Below, in pieces: positions 1 to 10,401 of a stretch of DNA of 64,000 nucleotides (position 1 is its first letter; every line of letters begins with the position of its first letter). The notes under the pieces are model-generated. The model ran no database searches. It was given only the letters and a program-made list of their open reading frames with translations, and was not told the DNA's origin. A program made the position numbers and the translations under genes. Location: positions 248,001 through 312,000 of the forward strand of contig VFIW01000029.1 of assembly GCA_006386115.1 (NCBI GenBank), in the 5' to 3' direction. This stretch comes from Globisporangium splendens. Its lineage: Eukaryota > Oomycota > Peronosporomycetes > Pythiales > Pythiaceae.

Positions 1-839
1 CCAGTTGAGTGCAGGGCCGAGAACGAGGAGATCATCGCATTGGTTCCGCATACTGTACATCGCCGTCTCGTCACTCCATGCACTTGATTTTCGTTTGCTT
101 GCTCAAACTTTACTGATCCGTTGGCACTGAACTTGAGGTTGTGCATCGCACGAATCTGAGCCACGAGAGCCACTGGGCGAAGCAGCAACACGCGACGGCC
201 GTTGTCTCGCGGCGCGTCAATGGTCACCAACCCAATCATTCGTCTGCACAACTCGTCGTCATTTGCGTGCCGAGCGCTTCAAAGTGAAGTGTGGGCCACG
301 TCGCACTCCGTCACGATCCCCTGCAGCCAATCAGAGACACCAAAAGCGGGTCATTGGGTCGTTGGAGGCACTTGGAAGATCTATTGGACCCGGTTGAAAC
401 CAGGTTGGTCAACCATGCGCGTCACTTCGAAGCACGTGCCTGCTGACGTCGCACTATATCATAAAAAGGGCTGTCTCTGAGCCCAACCATTGGCCACGGT
501 CAACGGCACTCGGTGCGCATCACAGACGCTGTACTTCAACTACAAACCTGTCTCTCCTATCAACTACCTCTATATAATGTATAATAGGTATATTATCAAG
601 TCTTGATGTGCATCAGATAGACCTCTATAATATGAATATTGCTCCCCAGAGACATGGCGCACTGCCACGCACCTTTTTTTTCTTCTGGGGTTTCCGAGAC
701 GCCAGTTTTTCTTTCTCTCTTGTTCTCATGGGTGCGGGAAGAGCTACAGTGCGCTTGGACAACCAGCTCATTTGCGAATTTGCGCGCTCCTGCGCACATC
801 GCAGCCCGCCAAGCTTCAAGTGCGCGTTCATCCTCCAGT
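1..839. other. Intergenic / 5' flank of kinase gene
   Basis: No gene is supported here. The small open frames overlap one another and have low-complexity or shadow-like translations. A CCAATCAG box lies near 328-335. A T-rich tract at about 672-682 and pyrimidine-rich sequence to 720 lie just upstream of the kinase start and may be its 5' untranslated region. Confidence 0.5.
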
Positions 840-1730
840 ATGAGCAGCGCCGCCGCGCCGCACCGGATCACGATCAGCGGCCGCATGAGCGCTAAGATCT
901 ACAGCGGCGAGATTCGCAGTACCAGCGGAGACCGACCGCAGGGTGACGCGCACCGCCGCGTGGTGGTCAAGGCCGTGCCGATCGCAGCGAACGAGCAGCA
1001 GAATGATGCAGCAGATGACGTTGACCTCTGGCGTGAATGGCGCATCACGAAGCGACTGCAAGCGCTCTCGGGCCATCAGCATGTTGTGGAGCTTTTTGAG
1101 GCGTACGCGAACAAGCAGAGCATCTTTCTCGTGATGGAGTACTGCGACCAAGGCGATTTGCTGAAATACCTCATGGACTTGCCCAATAGCCGCGTGCGCC
1201 AAGAAGAAGCCATGCAATTGCTGTTGCAGATCGCGCGCGGGCTCCAGTATCTTCACAAGCACAATATCGCGCACCGTGATTTATCCCTAGAGAACATTTT
1301 CCTTCATGATGGCGTGTGCAAAATCGGAGACTTTGGTCTCAGTGCGCTCGCCGACATCCCCGCGCGGGACTGTGTTGGCAAGACCCAGTATGTCGCTCCC
1401 GAAGCCGTGTTGAGCCAAGCAACAGGGGTGACTTATGACCCTGTCAAGGCTGACATTTGGTCGCTCGGCGTGATCCTGTTCATGATGCTCACGGGCTCGC
1501 CGCTCGTCGACTTTGCATCGCCATTGTCCCAGGAGTTCCTGGCATTCAAGAAAGTTGGAGTCCGAGGCGTGCTGCAGGCGTGGAAGATGGAGTCGTGGTT
1601 CTCCTTTGCGACGCTGGATCTGCTCTCGAGAATGCTGCAAGTGGACCCAAGGAATCGGTTCCAAACGACCACCGAGCTGCTGAATCACCCAGTGCTGCTG
1701 GCAGCGGCCCAGCGCGCCAAGCGTGTCTGA
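840..1730 (+). CDS. Small Ser/Thr protein kinase (single exon)
   Basis: Predicted 296-residue protein that is almost only a kinase domain. The ATG at 840 is chosen because the 67 codons open upstream look like untranslated sequence and the kinase fold starts soon after. Visible motifs: ATP-binding Lys44 in VVVKAV, helix-C Glu66 in WREWRI, catalytic loop HRDLSLEN (Asp147, Asn152), DFG at 164-166, APE at 186-188, then DIWSLGVILFMMLTG. The glycine loop is poor (around GRMSAKIYSGE), and the usual Lys of HRDLK is Ser; HRDxSLEN loops are, from memory, common in oomycete kinases, so this need not mean inactivity. No extra domain, signal peptide or membrane segment is seen. The substrate is unknown. 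The fold resembles the CAMK/SNF1 side of the kinome, but subfamily assignment is an inference. Confidence 0.85.
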   Translation: MSSAAAPHRITISGRMSAKIYSGEIRSTSGDRPQGDAHRRVVVKAVPIAANEQQNDAADDVDLWREWRITKRLQALSGHQHVVELFEAYANKQSIFLVMEYCDQGDLLKYLMDLPNSRVRQEEAMQLLLQIARGLQYLHKHNIAHRDLSLENIFLHDGVCKIGDFGLSALADIPARDCVGKTQYVAPEAVLSQATGVTYDPVKADIWSLGVILFMMLTGSPLVDFASPLSQEFLAFKKVGVRGVLQAWKMESWFSFATLDLLSRMLQVDPRNRFQTTTELLNHPVLLAAAQRAKRV

Positions 1731-2001
1731 CAGACTTGTTGAGGCTTGATAGGTTAGTGTCTAGTTTTGTACTTGTTATTTTTTTATTGTTGGCTTGCCG
1801 CCAAAAGCTGTTGTTGTACACTTAGTTTATAAGATTATTCAAGAAATCCCATTGATGCTCTCGGAATTTTTGTCGTCGCATCATTTCCGAGAAGAGAGTT
1901 CGACTCAGAACGCTGCGGATCGCTCTCTTGGTTCGTGATCTCGCCTGAGTGCACCTGTAGACTGTTTGAAGTCCGACAGCCGAAGATGAGACGAGCTGAG
2001 C

Positions 2002-2660
2002 TCAATAGACAGACGAGGAGGAGCTGCTGCTTTGTTGACGGCCAGCTGTTGTGATTGTGCTTTCTCCATGGGTTTGCCTTTGCAGCGTGGGACGAAACGG
2101 ACTGCCTTGTGGATCATCATTATCCAACGAGACCCAAGAAAATCGAAGTGTGAAGTCAGCATCTACGGATCGTAAGAAGCACACGCATGCGCGCTGGTAA
2201 TAATTCGATCCCCAGTAGTTCAAGTTGCACTTGAGGACCTCAGTTGAGGTGATGGCTTGGGGTTTTCCCCCGACGTATCCGTAGTACGCGGTATTGGGAA
2301 CAGAAGCCACGCATGAGCATGGCACCAACTGCGATTCGAGCACAAACCCAACTTTGTGGAGCGGCGAGAACGCAAGTTTGCGCTGAAGCGCCTCGCGCAG
2401 AACCGTGGGCGTGAGTGACCCGTACGTAAAGAGCAGTTGGAGTCTCTGCTTGATGCACATCGCGGTATGTGGCGTCGATATCGTGTGGGCGACATGTCCT
2501 TATCCCTCAAGCTGATCTCCATAAAACGCGACACGATACTTCAACGCGAGTCGCATGACCACGAGCGAACCGAGAAACGGGGCGATGCTCCTATTGTAGC
2601 GAGCGAAACACCGTGAGATTTTGATTTTCCCAGAGATCATGCAATACCACCGCAGCTTAA
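2002..2660 (-). pseudogene. Unknown gene with in-frame stop
   Basis: Reading leftwards, an open frame from about 2640 encodes a basic, hydrophobic stretch containing RYNRSIAPFLGSLVVMRL, then meets a TAA at about 2514-2516. The same frame continues to a 152-codon open frame (2460-2002) with protein-like composition, including a Ser run near its end. No splice donor/acceptor pair removes the stop convincingly. The two segments therefore look like one gene broken by a nonsense codon, although a short real gene starting at 2460 remains possible. I do not recognise the family. A membrane-inserted N-terminal part is plausible from the hydrophobic residues. Confidence 0.35.
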
Positions 2661-3005
2661 TCGACTAAAGCTTGGGGCATTGCTTGCTAGAAAGCGGTAG
2701 GTTTTGTTGGGTCGGTGGAGATGCATGAATGAGCCGGAGAGCCGTGGTGTTGGCTTCGATTGGACCGAGGAATCAACGCAGCCGTGGGAATGGCGAACAG
2801 TATCCGCAACCAAATTGAAAATCCGGAATAGACGATCTATTTCGATCTACCGACAAGACAACTGGCTCGCTGCAGACGCACCCCATGCCGTCTTACCCGT
2901 GACAGCGTATCAAGACGTACTCTCAGCCTTGGCTTGCCTCAACAAGCGTGCTGACTAGAGCCCGCGTTCAGAATTCTGGGCACCCGCCTATCCACACTGC
3001 CAAAT

Positions 3006-3720
3006 GTGGCGTCGAGTCTGCACGCAGCTCAACAGAAGCTCTGGCCGCGTACCGAGAACCTCTGTGACAGCCTCCAGGTCAGTCACCGCGGCAGGTGCTC
3101 GTTGGAGCGAGTTGAGGTTCTCGATGAGCACTGCTGCACGACGCCACCGTGGCGCGTGGCAATTGTGTGCATTGTGATCCCGCTTCCGGCGCTCAGTATC
3201 ACACTGCTGATGGAATGTGCGCCTTTGCAGCTTCCCTCGGACGGATGGAGCGCGAACTGCACGTTCTGGATCCGAGTGTTCATCACCGTGACGTGTGGAG
3301 GACTCAGCAACTTGTTGCGCTCGAAGGAGTGGCTGCCAGAGCTCCAGCTGCGCATTTATCACGTGGTGTTCATCTCGGTGGTGACTGCGGTTGCGACGAC
3401 AGGGCTCTCCCTCACGCTCGCGAGCTGATGAGCTCTTCCGATCCCATTACGACTCTTTTCGGGAGCACCCCAATGCTCGCGCTCTGGGTCTGGGCTTGTT
3501 TCTCGTCGTCGACAAACGAAAATTTACCTCGGTGAAGGGGCTGAAATTCCGCGCGGTGCAATTCTTCAACCGCATCGGAGCCGAGGAGTTCTTGATACCC
3601 AAAGGTTGTCGTGCTGCTGGTTGCAGGCGCAGACTTGACGTTCCGGTTCAAGCGGCTTCGGTGAGAAGCAACAACTTTGTTCGAGCGAGAAAAAATACGT
3701 TGTGTCATGCAACACCCTGA
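3006..3720 (+). pseudogene. Fragment of oomycete multi-pass membrane protein family
   Basis: The first 140 codons (3006-3428) read like an internal piece of a large oomycete multi-TM family recalled from Phytophthora proteomes: RGRCSLERVEVLDEHC, then a hydrophobic segment VAIVCIVIPLPALSITLLME, then WSANCTFWIR. The homologous reading then jumps frame twice: to the frame with TTLFGSTPMLALWVWA (about 3448-3495), then to the frame with GLFLVVDKRKFTSVKGLKF (about 3495-3590). Two frameshifts and the lack of the rest of a multi-pass protein mark it as a pseudogene remnant. The family has no function that I can name. Confidence 0.55.
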
Positions 3721-4088
3721 TCAGCATGCTTTGTGGGATGTCCTAGGGATATTCATCCTGAGGACATAAATACAGGATAAAAGTGCATCGAACAGCAGCA
3801 AGTATTGCCGAGGCACGTGACCAAACTTGCCGACGAAATACGGAAACGTTGTCATTGCATTCGTCAGGGCTAGCACCAAGGCATCATACGCATTCCTTTT
3901 ACTGTACAACGGCGGCCAGTCATCATGTGGTGCCACTGATGCATTGTGTTACTACATCTGCAACAAATATGTCCAACCAAGCCCACTTTCTAAAACCCTC
4001 ATTCCACAGCATCCAATAAACTAGGACAATATCAATATTGTCCTAAAATTATGCATCCCTTCACTCGTCCAAGTGCTGTCTACCAAAA
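3721..4088. other. Intergenic, no clear gene
   Basis: No supported gene. A 71-codon minus-strand frame (3721-3936) has a protein-like composition but no recognisable family and no supporting context. Sequence just before 4089 is A/T-rich, as expected of a short promoter. Confidence 0.3.
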
Positions 4089-7000
4089 ATGGCGGCGATG
4101 TTTCGGACACCCGCAGGACAAAGCAGCGCGCACCCCCCCATGACGCCGCTGCGCGTGAGCGCGGTGCTGCAGGTAGCGCCGAACGCCACCGAGTTCGACG
4201 CGTTCGAGCGCGACACGTGCTACGTGGCGGTGCTCGCGGTCAAGAACACGAGCGACCGCATCCTGCGCTACTGGCTCGTGCCACCGCCGCCGGCGTCGTC
4301 CTTCCGCGTGCACAGGACCTCGCGCGCACGGCCAACCCGACCGCCAAGGTGCCCCCGGGACTCAGCATCAAGTACGAGGTCACATTCCAGGTCCACACCA
4401 CGGCAGTGGACGCGATCTTCCACGACGCGCTGCAGATCAAGGGCGACGACCATTCGTGCGTCGAGGTGCCGCTTCTGGCGTGCAAGGCGTGTCCGATCCT
4501 CGACGTCGAGCCGAGTCTGTGCGACCACGGGCTCGTGGTGCTCACACAGCGCGCGACGCAGTACGTGCGGCTGCGAAACACGGGCACACGGCCCGGAAGG
4601 TTCCGCATCGAGGTCCTCGACGCGAATGGCGGCTCACATGGTGGGGATAATGGCGGAAACGGCGGTGGCAATGCGATCGTTGTGACGCCAATGCGCGGCT
4701 GTCTAGCGCCAAAAGAGGCGCGCAATCTCAAGATCGAAGTCGTCGGGAAGGACGTCGGCGTGTTTCGAGGCATTGTGCGCATCCGAATACGAGAGCAGCC
4801 GCCTGGAGCCGCTGTCGTGGAAGAGGAAGATGAGGATGGCGCATTGGCCTCCTCTCCGAGAGACGAAGGAGGAGGACTCGCGACCGAGAAGATTATCGAC
4901 GTGTGCGGCAAAGTCGTGGCGCACAACGTCGAGCTGGTGCTCAAGAAGAACGGCTTTGCGCCCGTGAAGAATCTGTACTTCGGCTCGTTATTTGCAGGCG
5001 AATGCAAGGTCATCGAGACCGTTTTGCGGAACAATGGCCCTCAGCCGCTCTTCTTCAAGATTACTCTGACGTTTGGCGGTAGTGGAGGCAATGGAGGATG
5101 TAACAGCAACGCTGGATCGAGCTCGGCTAGTTTGAGCGCTGAGGACGAACGTGAGGCGTACGAGCGCCGCAAAGAGCTCCAGGTGTACCCAGCCGAGGGT
5201 CGCGTCGAGCCTTTCGCCGATCTCGTCGTCGCATTCACGCACCATCCACGGGGAGTCGACTTGCTCAAGCTCAAGCAACTCGAAGCCAGATACCGACAGG
5301 CTGAACTCACCCAGGACGACAGCAACAACCAGAACTCCACGGCTGATGGTAGTTCCATGGCTCTGCCTCCAATGGTTCTCAATGCGTTTACATCCATCCA
5401 GTGTGCCGATCTCCAGAATCAGAATCTCACATTTGAGGTTGCAGGCAAGGCTATTTACCCGAAAATTGACATCTCACCGTCGTCTACGGTGGACTTTGGC
5501 GACGTGAAGAGTGCTCGAGGTCGTGCTGACCAACACAAGCGATTCCGTGGCACCATACCAATGGACGTTGATGAAAGCCAATGCACTTGTGCCTCGTCCG
5601 GATTCACCTAAGAGCAGTGCGACTGTGGCAGCGACAGCACTGGAGAAAAGCGCGTTGCTAGGCTCAGCCGCGAGTGCAGGTACAATGCCTGCCACCAAGT
5701 GTGTTTTCGAGGTGCTTCCGCCGAATGGATCGTTACAACCTGCTTCCACACATGCCTGCCAGGTAGTATACACGCCGCCATCAGCAGGCACTGCGCTGCA
5801 CCAGTACTCGATGACGCCTGATAAACTTGGTCGCGGGACCTGGATTGGCAGCTCCTTCCAGCTAGAGATCACTGGCGGCAAGAGGGTCACACTGGCGTGC
5901 AAGGCGCTGGTGCAAGAGCTCAAAGTGACGGCGAAGGAGAAGAAAGTGGACTTTGGCACCATCTCTGTCGGTATGGAAAAGGAGAAAAAGATCACGCTGT
6001 TGAATGCCACGATGACAGACCCGACGTCGATAAGCAGTAGCAGCTCCTGGGCTACTTTTTATGCGACCATTGAGCCGGCATCGACAGCGAACTCACTGGG
6101 GATCACCGTCTCGCCGAGTGTAGGCACCATCTTGGCGCAGGAATCCAGCGATCTTGTCGTCAAGATTGTCCCTCACAAGTCCGTGGTCTTGGACAGCAAT
6201 GTCACGCTGCATGTACAGATTCGAGGAGGACGCAGCGTGCGGATCCCGATCCTCGCGAGCGTGCTCGTCCCGGAAGTGTACATCAGTCCGCAAAGCGTCA
6301 TCGGATTTGGCGAAGTCGTGTTAGGTGTGTCAGTGCCACGCATAGTGTCATTGGAGAATCGGAGTGCGATTCCTGCGTGCCTTTTGCTCGATCTTGGGTC
6401 GTCTCTGACCGACGAATTTGCGGTCGTGATGCCTCCAAAGCCACTCGCTCGATTAGAAGACATCAGCAGCGTGTTCATTCCGATTATGGACAAAGAGTCT
6501 TCACACAACGCCGAGAGACCGACCAGTCCCGCTGCCATCTCAACGACGTTGACGGATTCAACAGAAGGCGATGTCGATGCGATGTGCTCGAAATGGCAGA
6601 TCTGCATCCCTGCGAACACAACCGTCTCGTTCCATTTAACCTTCACGCCGAGAAAACCGGGCTCGCATGACCAAATCTTGCCATTCAGATTGCAGGCATG
6701 AGCAGCTCCAGTGCCATTGCGCGGCCGGAATCCATCACTCGTAAAGTTACAGCGACTGCCATTGCCCCGCGATTATTGTTCTCAAGCGCTGTGCTTGACT
6801 TTCATCGCTGCGTCATCACCCGAGAAGGAATTCGAAAGGTGCCGTACACGAAGTTCATTGTGCTGACGAACAACGATTCCAAGTCGGTCAAGTGGCAGAT
6901 TGATACATCCCAGTTGAAACACAATCAGATGGCAAATTCTGTGGCCGCGAAGCGCGCTGGTCATACTGTGTGCACGTCCGCGTCCTCGGTGATCTTCCAC

Positions 7001-9485
7001 CTCGCACCGGAGAAAGGGGAGCTCGCGCCAGCTGAAGAAGTCAAGATTCGCGTCAGTTTTTTGCCTCTTGACGCCGTGGAATACGTCGAGGAAGTGATCC
7101 CGTTGCTGCTTGACGACCAGTTTTACATTCACGTGAGCGTCAAGAGCAAGGGCATTCATCCGCACCTTTCATTTCCGATTTACTTGCTCTCGAAGAAGCA
7201 AAGTGAGGCGAAATTGAACAAAGAGAAACAGCAGCAACTGAACGGATTCATTGATCTCGTCGGCGTTGACGGCAAAGGGCTCAGTGAAGGCGAATCAAGC
7301 GCGCCTGCTCACGCCGCGATCCACTAATGCCGCGGTCGCATCGCCAAACAGCGTCCTCATCGATTCCCAACCGAAGGGAGCGGGCGTGTACACGTGCAAG
7401 CTCCTGCTGCGATCACATCACACGGTCTGCGGAAGCAATGATCTGCGGGTGTATAACCTCGAGGTAAAAGTGAAAGAGCCAAACGTGAAGACCCTGCTCG
7501 AGTTTGCGGCACCGGCTCGACACAGTATCGTGCAAGAGATCCCACTCTCGAACCCCTCGGATGCCCCGTGGTCGCTTAAAGCTCTGTTCAGCAACAGCAC
7601 GAGTACGAATGGCGGTAGCATGTTCTCTGGACCGTCCATGTTGCACGTGCCAGCGAAGAAAGCGGCCGATTACCCGCTGGCGCTTTCTCCGAAGTGGATC
7701 TCGAGCGAGAAAAGCAACTTTACGCTCGTGAATCCGGCCACGTAGCAGCAGTTTGAGTTCAAATTGAGTGGATACGGCGAAGAGCCGCTCGCGCAAGACC
7801 ACGTCATGCTCTCGTGCCAGGCGCGAACAAGTATCGTGCACGAGTTTGAGGTCGCGAGCTTCAAGTCCGATCCAGTGGGGGCTCAGCACTACAAAGTTGA
7901 GTCGGATCTATGCGATGTCAAAGGCGCGTCATCCATCACCGTACCAAGCCCTGCGGGCAGCAGCGTCAAGTACCTGTTGACGTTTAGTCCAATCGTGAGC
8001 GGGATCTACTTTGGCTCGATCATGTTTACCAACGAAACGACAAGAGAATACATTTGGTACACGATCGAAGCGAATGTGAATCCACCGGAGCCAGAGGCAA
8101 CGTTGGACGTGCGGGCTGTTGTGCGTGGCGCCATTGACGTGGAGATCAGCCTGGCCAACCCGCTTGACCATGCCGTGATCTTTGCCATCGAACTCCAAGG
8201 ACGAGGTTTGCTTGGACCCGCGACGTTTTCGCTTGAAGCACAGGAATCTGGGGTATATGAGCTCGTGTTTTCGCCACTTATGACAACAACTGGTGTCGAC
8301 GCAAACGCCACTGAAAACAATGGCGAGGATCTACAGGGAGTAGAAGAAGGCGCGATCCTGTTTGCAAACAATGAGATCGGCCAGTTCTGGTATCGTCTGC
8401 ATCTGTCTGCGATCGCAGCACCACCGCAAGAGATGAACGACATGTCGTGCGCTGTAGGAGACGTGTGCTCGCAGTCCATTCTTCTCCAGAACCCGAGCGA
8501 AAAAGAGCTGTTGCCTCAGTACAGAGTCACCAATACGCGCAATTTCTCGATCAAAGGCAGCAGCTCCCCGCAGGCAAGAAACTCGTCAACGAATGGCCAC
8601 CACCGAAGCGATGGTAGTTCGGCTGCACTGTCCACCCCGCGTGTGATCTTGCCACCGTTTGGGCAAGCCACAGTGGTCGTGGAACACACGCCGTCGTCAT
8701 TATCGGAGTACGAGTCTACGAGCGTGATCTTCTTTGAGCCCGGCATCGTGAGTGATTGGGAATTCGTCGTGAAAGGCATCGGGAAGGCGCCGAGTGTCAT
8801 GAAATCAATTGTGGTTGCTGCGAAGGTCCACGAGGCAGCGTCGACGCTGTTCACCTTCAAGAACCCGTTCGCCGAGCCTCTGCGCGTCGACGTCAAACTT
8901 GTCGTGGACGAGAGCGAGAGCAAACCTCCAAGTAGCAACAGTATGGAGGCAGCAATGCGGATAAAAAGCGCCAGCGTGTTTGACATTTTGCTCAAAAAAG
9001 CCGCGTGCAAATGGAGAGTTTCGGGCATTTGCAAGTGCCGATCTCGTTTATCCCGCAATTCGAGTGCGAGGCTCGCGCCGAGATCGTGATCCGCGGCAGC
9101 GAGGAATACGGCGAGTTGGAGTGGCGGTACCCAATCCACGGCATCGCGGAGGCGCCGCTACACCCACGTCCGTTCACGTTTGCATGCCAGGGGAGGGATT
9201 CAATGGAGAAAAAGCTTGCGTGTGAACTGCTCGCAACACCACCAGATATGGTGTTATCCGAGGAAACGTTCATCGACGATTCGAGCAAAATGCATTTGCC
9301 ACCGCGTCCGTCCTCGAGAAGCACACGCAGCCTCACGATGGCGACGGTCAATGCGACAGAGTTCACAGGCATGAGAGAGCTACCACTAAATCAACCAACG
9401 GACGCACCAGAGAATCAACCGCATCAACTCACAAAAAGATTCATGGGAAACCGTTTGCAGCTGTGTGCGCTGCAGAGGAATGATC
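4089..9485 (+). pseudogene. CFAP47: CFAP47-like axonemal ASH-domain protein, frameshifted and truncated
   Basis: A chain of open frames reads as one protein of roughly 1,780 residues built of ASH/MSP-like beta-sandwich repeats. The middle and C-terminal parts match what I recall of CFAP47 (CXorf22), a protein of motile cilia: the run YGEEPLAQDHVMLSCQAR, VSGIYFGSIMFTNETTREYI, then EIGQFWYRLHL and LEWRYPIHGIAEAPLHPRPF. The reading must change frame near 4310, 5509, 6685, 7270-7310, 8994-8999 and about 9270. It also crosses a TAG at 7743-7745 where NPAT-stop-QQFEF implies CAG to TAG. At 6684-6690 (TTCAGATTGCAGGC) one C appears lost; at 8994-8999 a run of A is one base short. No GT-AG intron fits these breaks. 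The C-terminal part of the family, including its calponin-homology domain, is absent. Neighbouring genes are open. The family assignment is from memory of motifs, not from a search. Confidence 0.75.
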
Positions 9486-10401
9486 ACCTGCACCGAAGGA
9501 AACTTCCTAAAGTCGCTGATGCATCCTCTTCGCTATCTCGGAACACTACCGAAAAACCCAGCTGCATGGATGCATCGGGACTTGAGTCGGCTTCATGTCT
9601 GGAAGAATCTTGGAACCTTGCTGGTGCAGGATACTGGAATCCTCGTATGTGTGGTGCCTGGTCTGACGCATTGGTTTTTGACTCGGAGCTCTTCTCTTCG
9701 TCTTCTCCTCTGTCGCAATGCTGCACCACGATGCCACACTCTTCTTCTGTGTCCTTCTTTTCCTCGTCGCCATTATGGTCCCGAAGCAAGAGCGCGAGAA
9801 TCTCGTCCATCATAAGAGAATTACTGAAGTTGGAGCCGTTGGAGTCACAGAGTTCATTCGTTGGATCTGTTCGCTGAAATGCCATCTTTTGACAGAAAGT
9901 CTGGCTTGCCGTGCCTCTGCTTGGTAGAAGTTTGAGCAACGACGGCGTTGTGAACCATCAGAATCAAGGTGCATGATGGCGCACAGTCTCACGTGTGATG
10001 CACAACTCTTGTCTCACACATTAAGCGAAAGTGAAACAGGGCACTGCGTCTTCCCACCATTGCAAATTCACCAACACTCCGGTAGGATAGGCATGCCGTT
10101 CACTGTCAGAGAAGTGAACAGTACCGGAGTGTCTACTAATTGCAAGCGAGTCTACTGTGCGACTTCAAGTTCCAGTGGACGAGACGCTACTTGGGACCGG
10201 CCGGGGTCGGACTTTTCTTTGTTATCAGCCTTTTGTTACGCAACTGTCTCGCGTTATCACGGAAGTTGCCGAATCGCTACGACAAAGAATGAGAAAAGAC
10301 CCACTGCGCAAGAGAGAGAATGAGAACATAAATAAGCCTTACGTTTTGTTGTGCGCGGACTGATCAAATCACTTGCAGCACTGGTCAGAAAAGCTTCGAA
10401 T
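9486..10401. other. Intergenic, residual degraded sequence
   Basis: No intact gene. 9486-9880 may hold unrecognisable remains of the CFAP47 C-terminal region: frames stay open but lose family resemblance. 9880-10400 shows nothing that I can support. It lies beyond the 3' end of the minus-strand GH5 gene. Confidence 0.35.

Noticed and set aside
840..1730. Kinase as a pseudokinase because of HRDLS and a weak glycine loop
   Set aside because: The catalytic Asp, Asn, DFG, VAIK-type Lys and helix-C Glu are all present. Ser after HRDL is, from memory, common in oomycete kinases.
4300..4330. Intron as an explanation for the first frame change in the CFAP47 copy
   Set aside because: Both reading frames abut within a few codons, leaving no room for a GT-AG intron of usual oomycete length.
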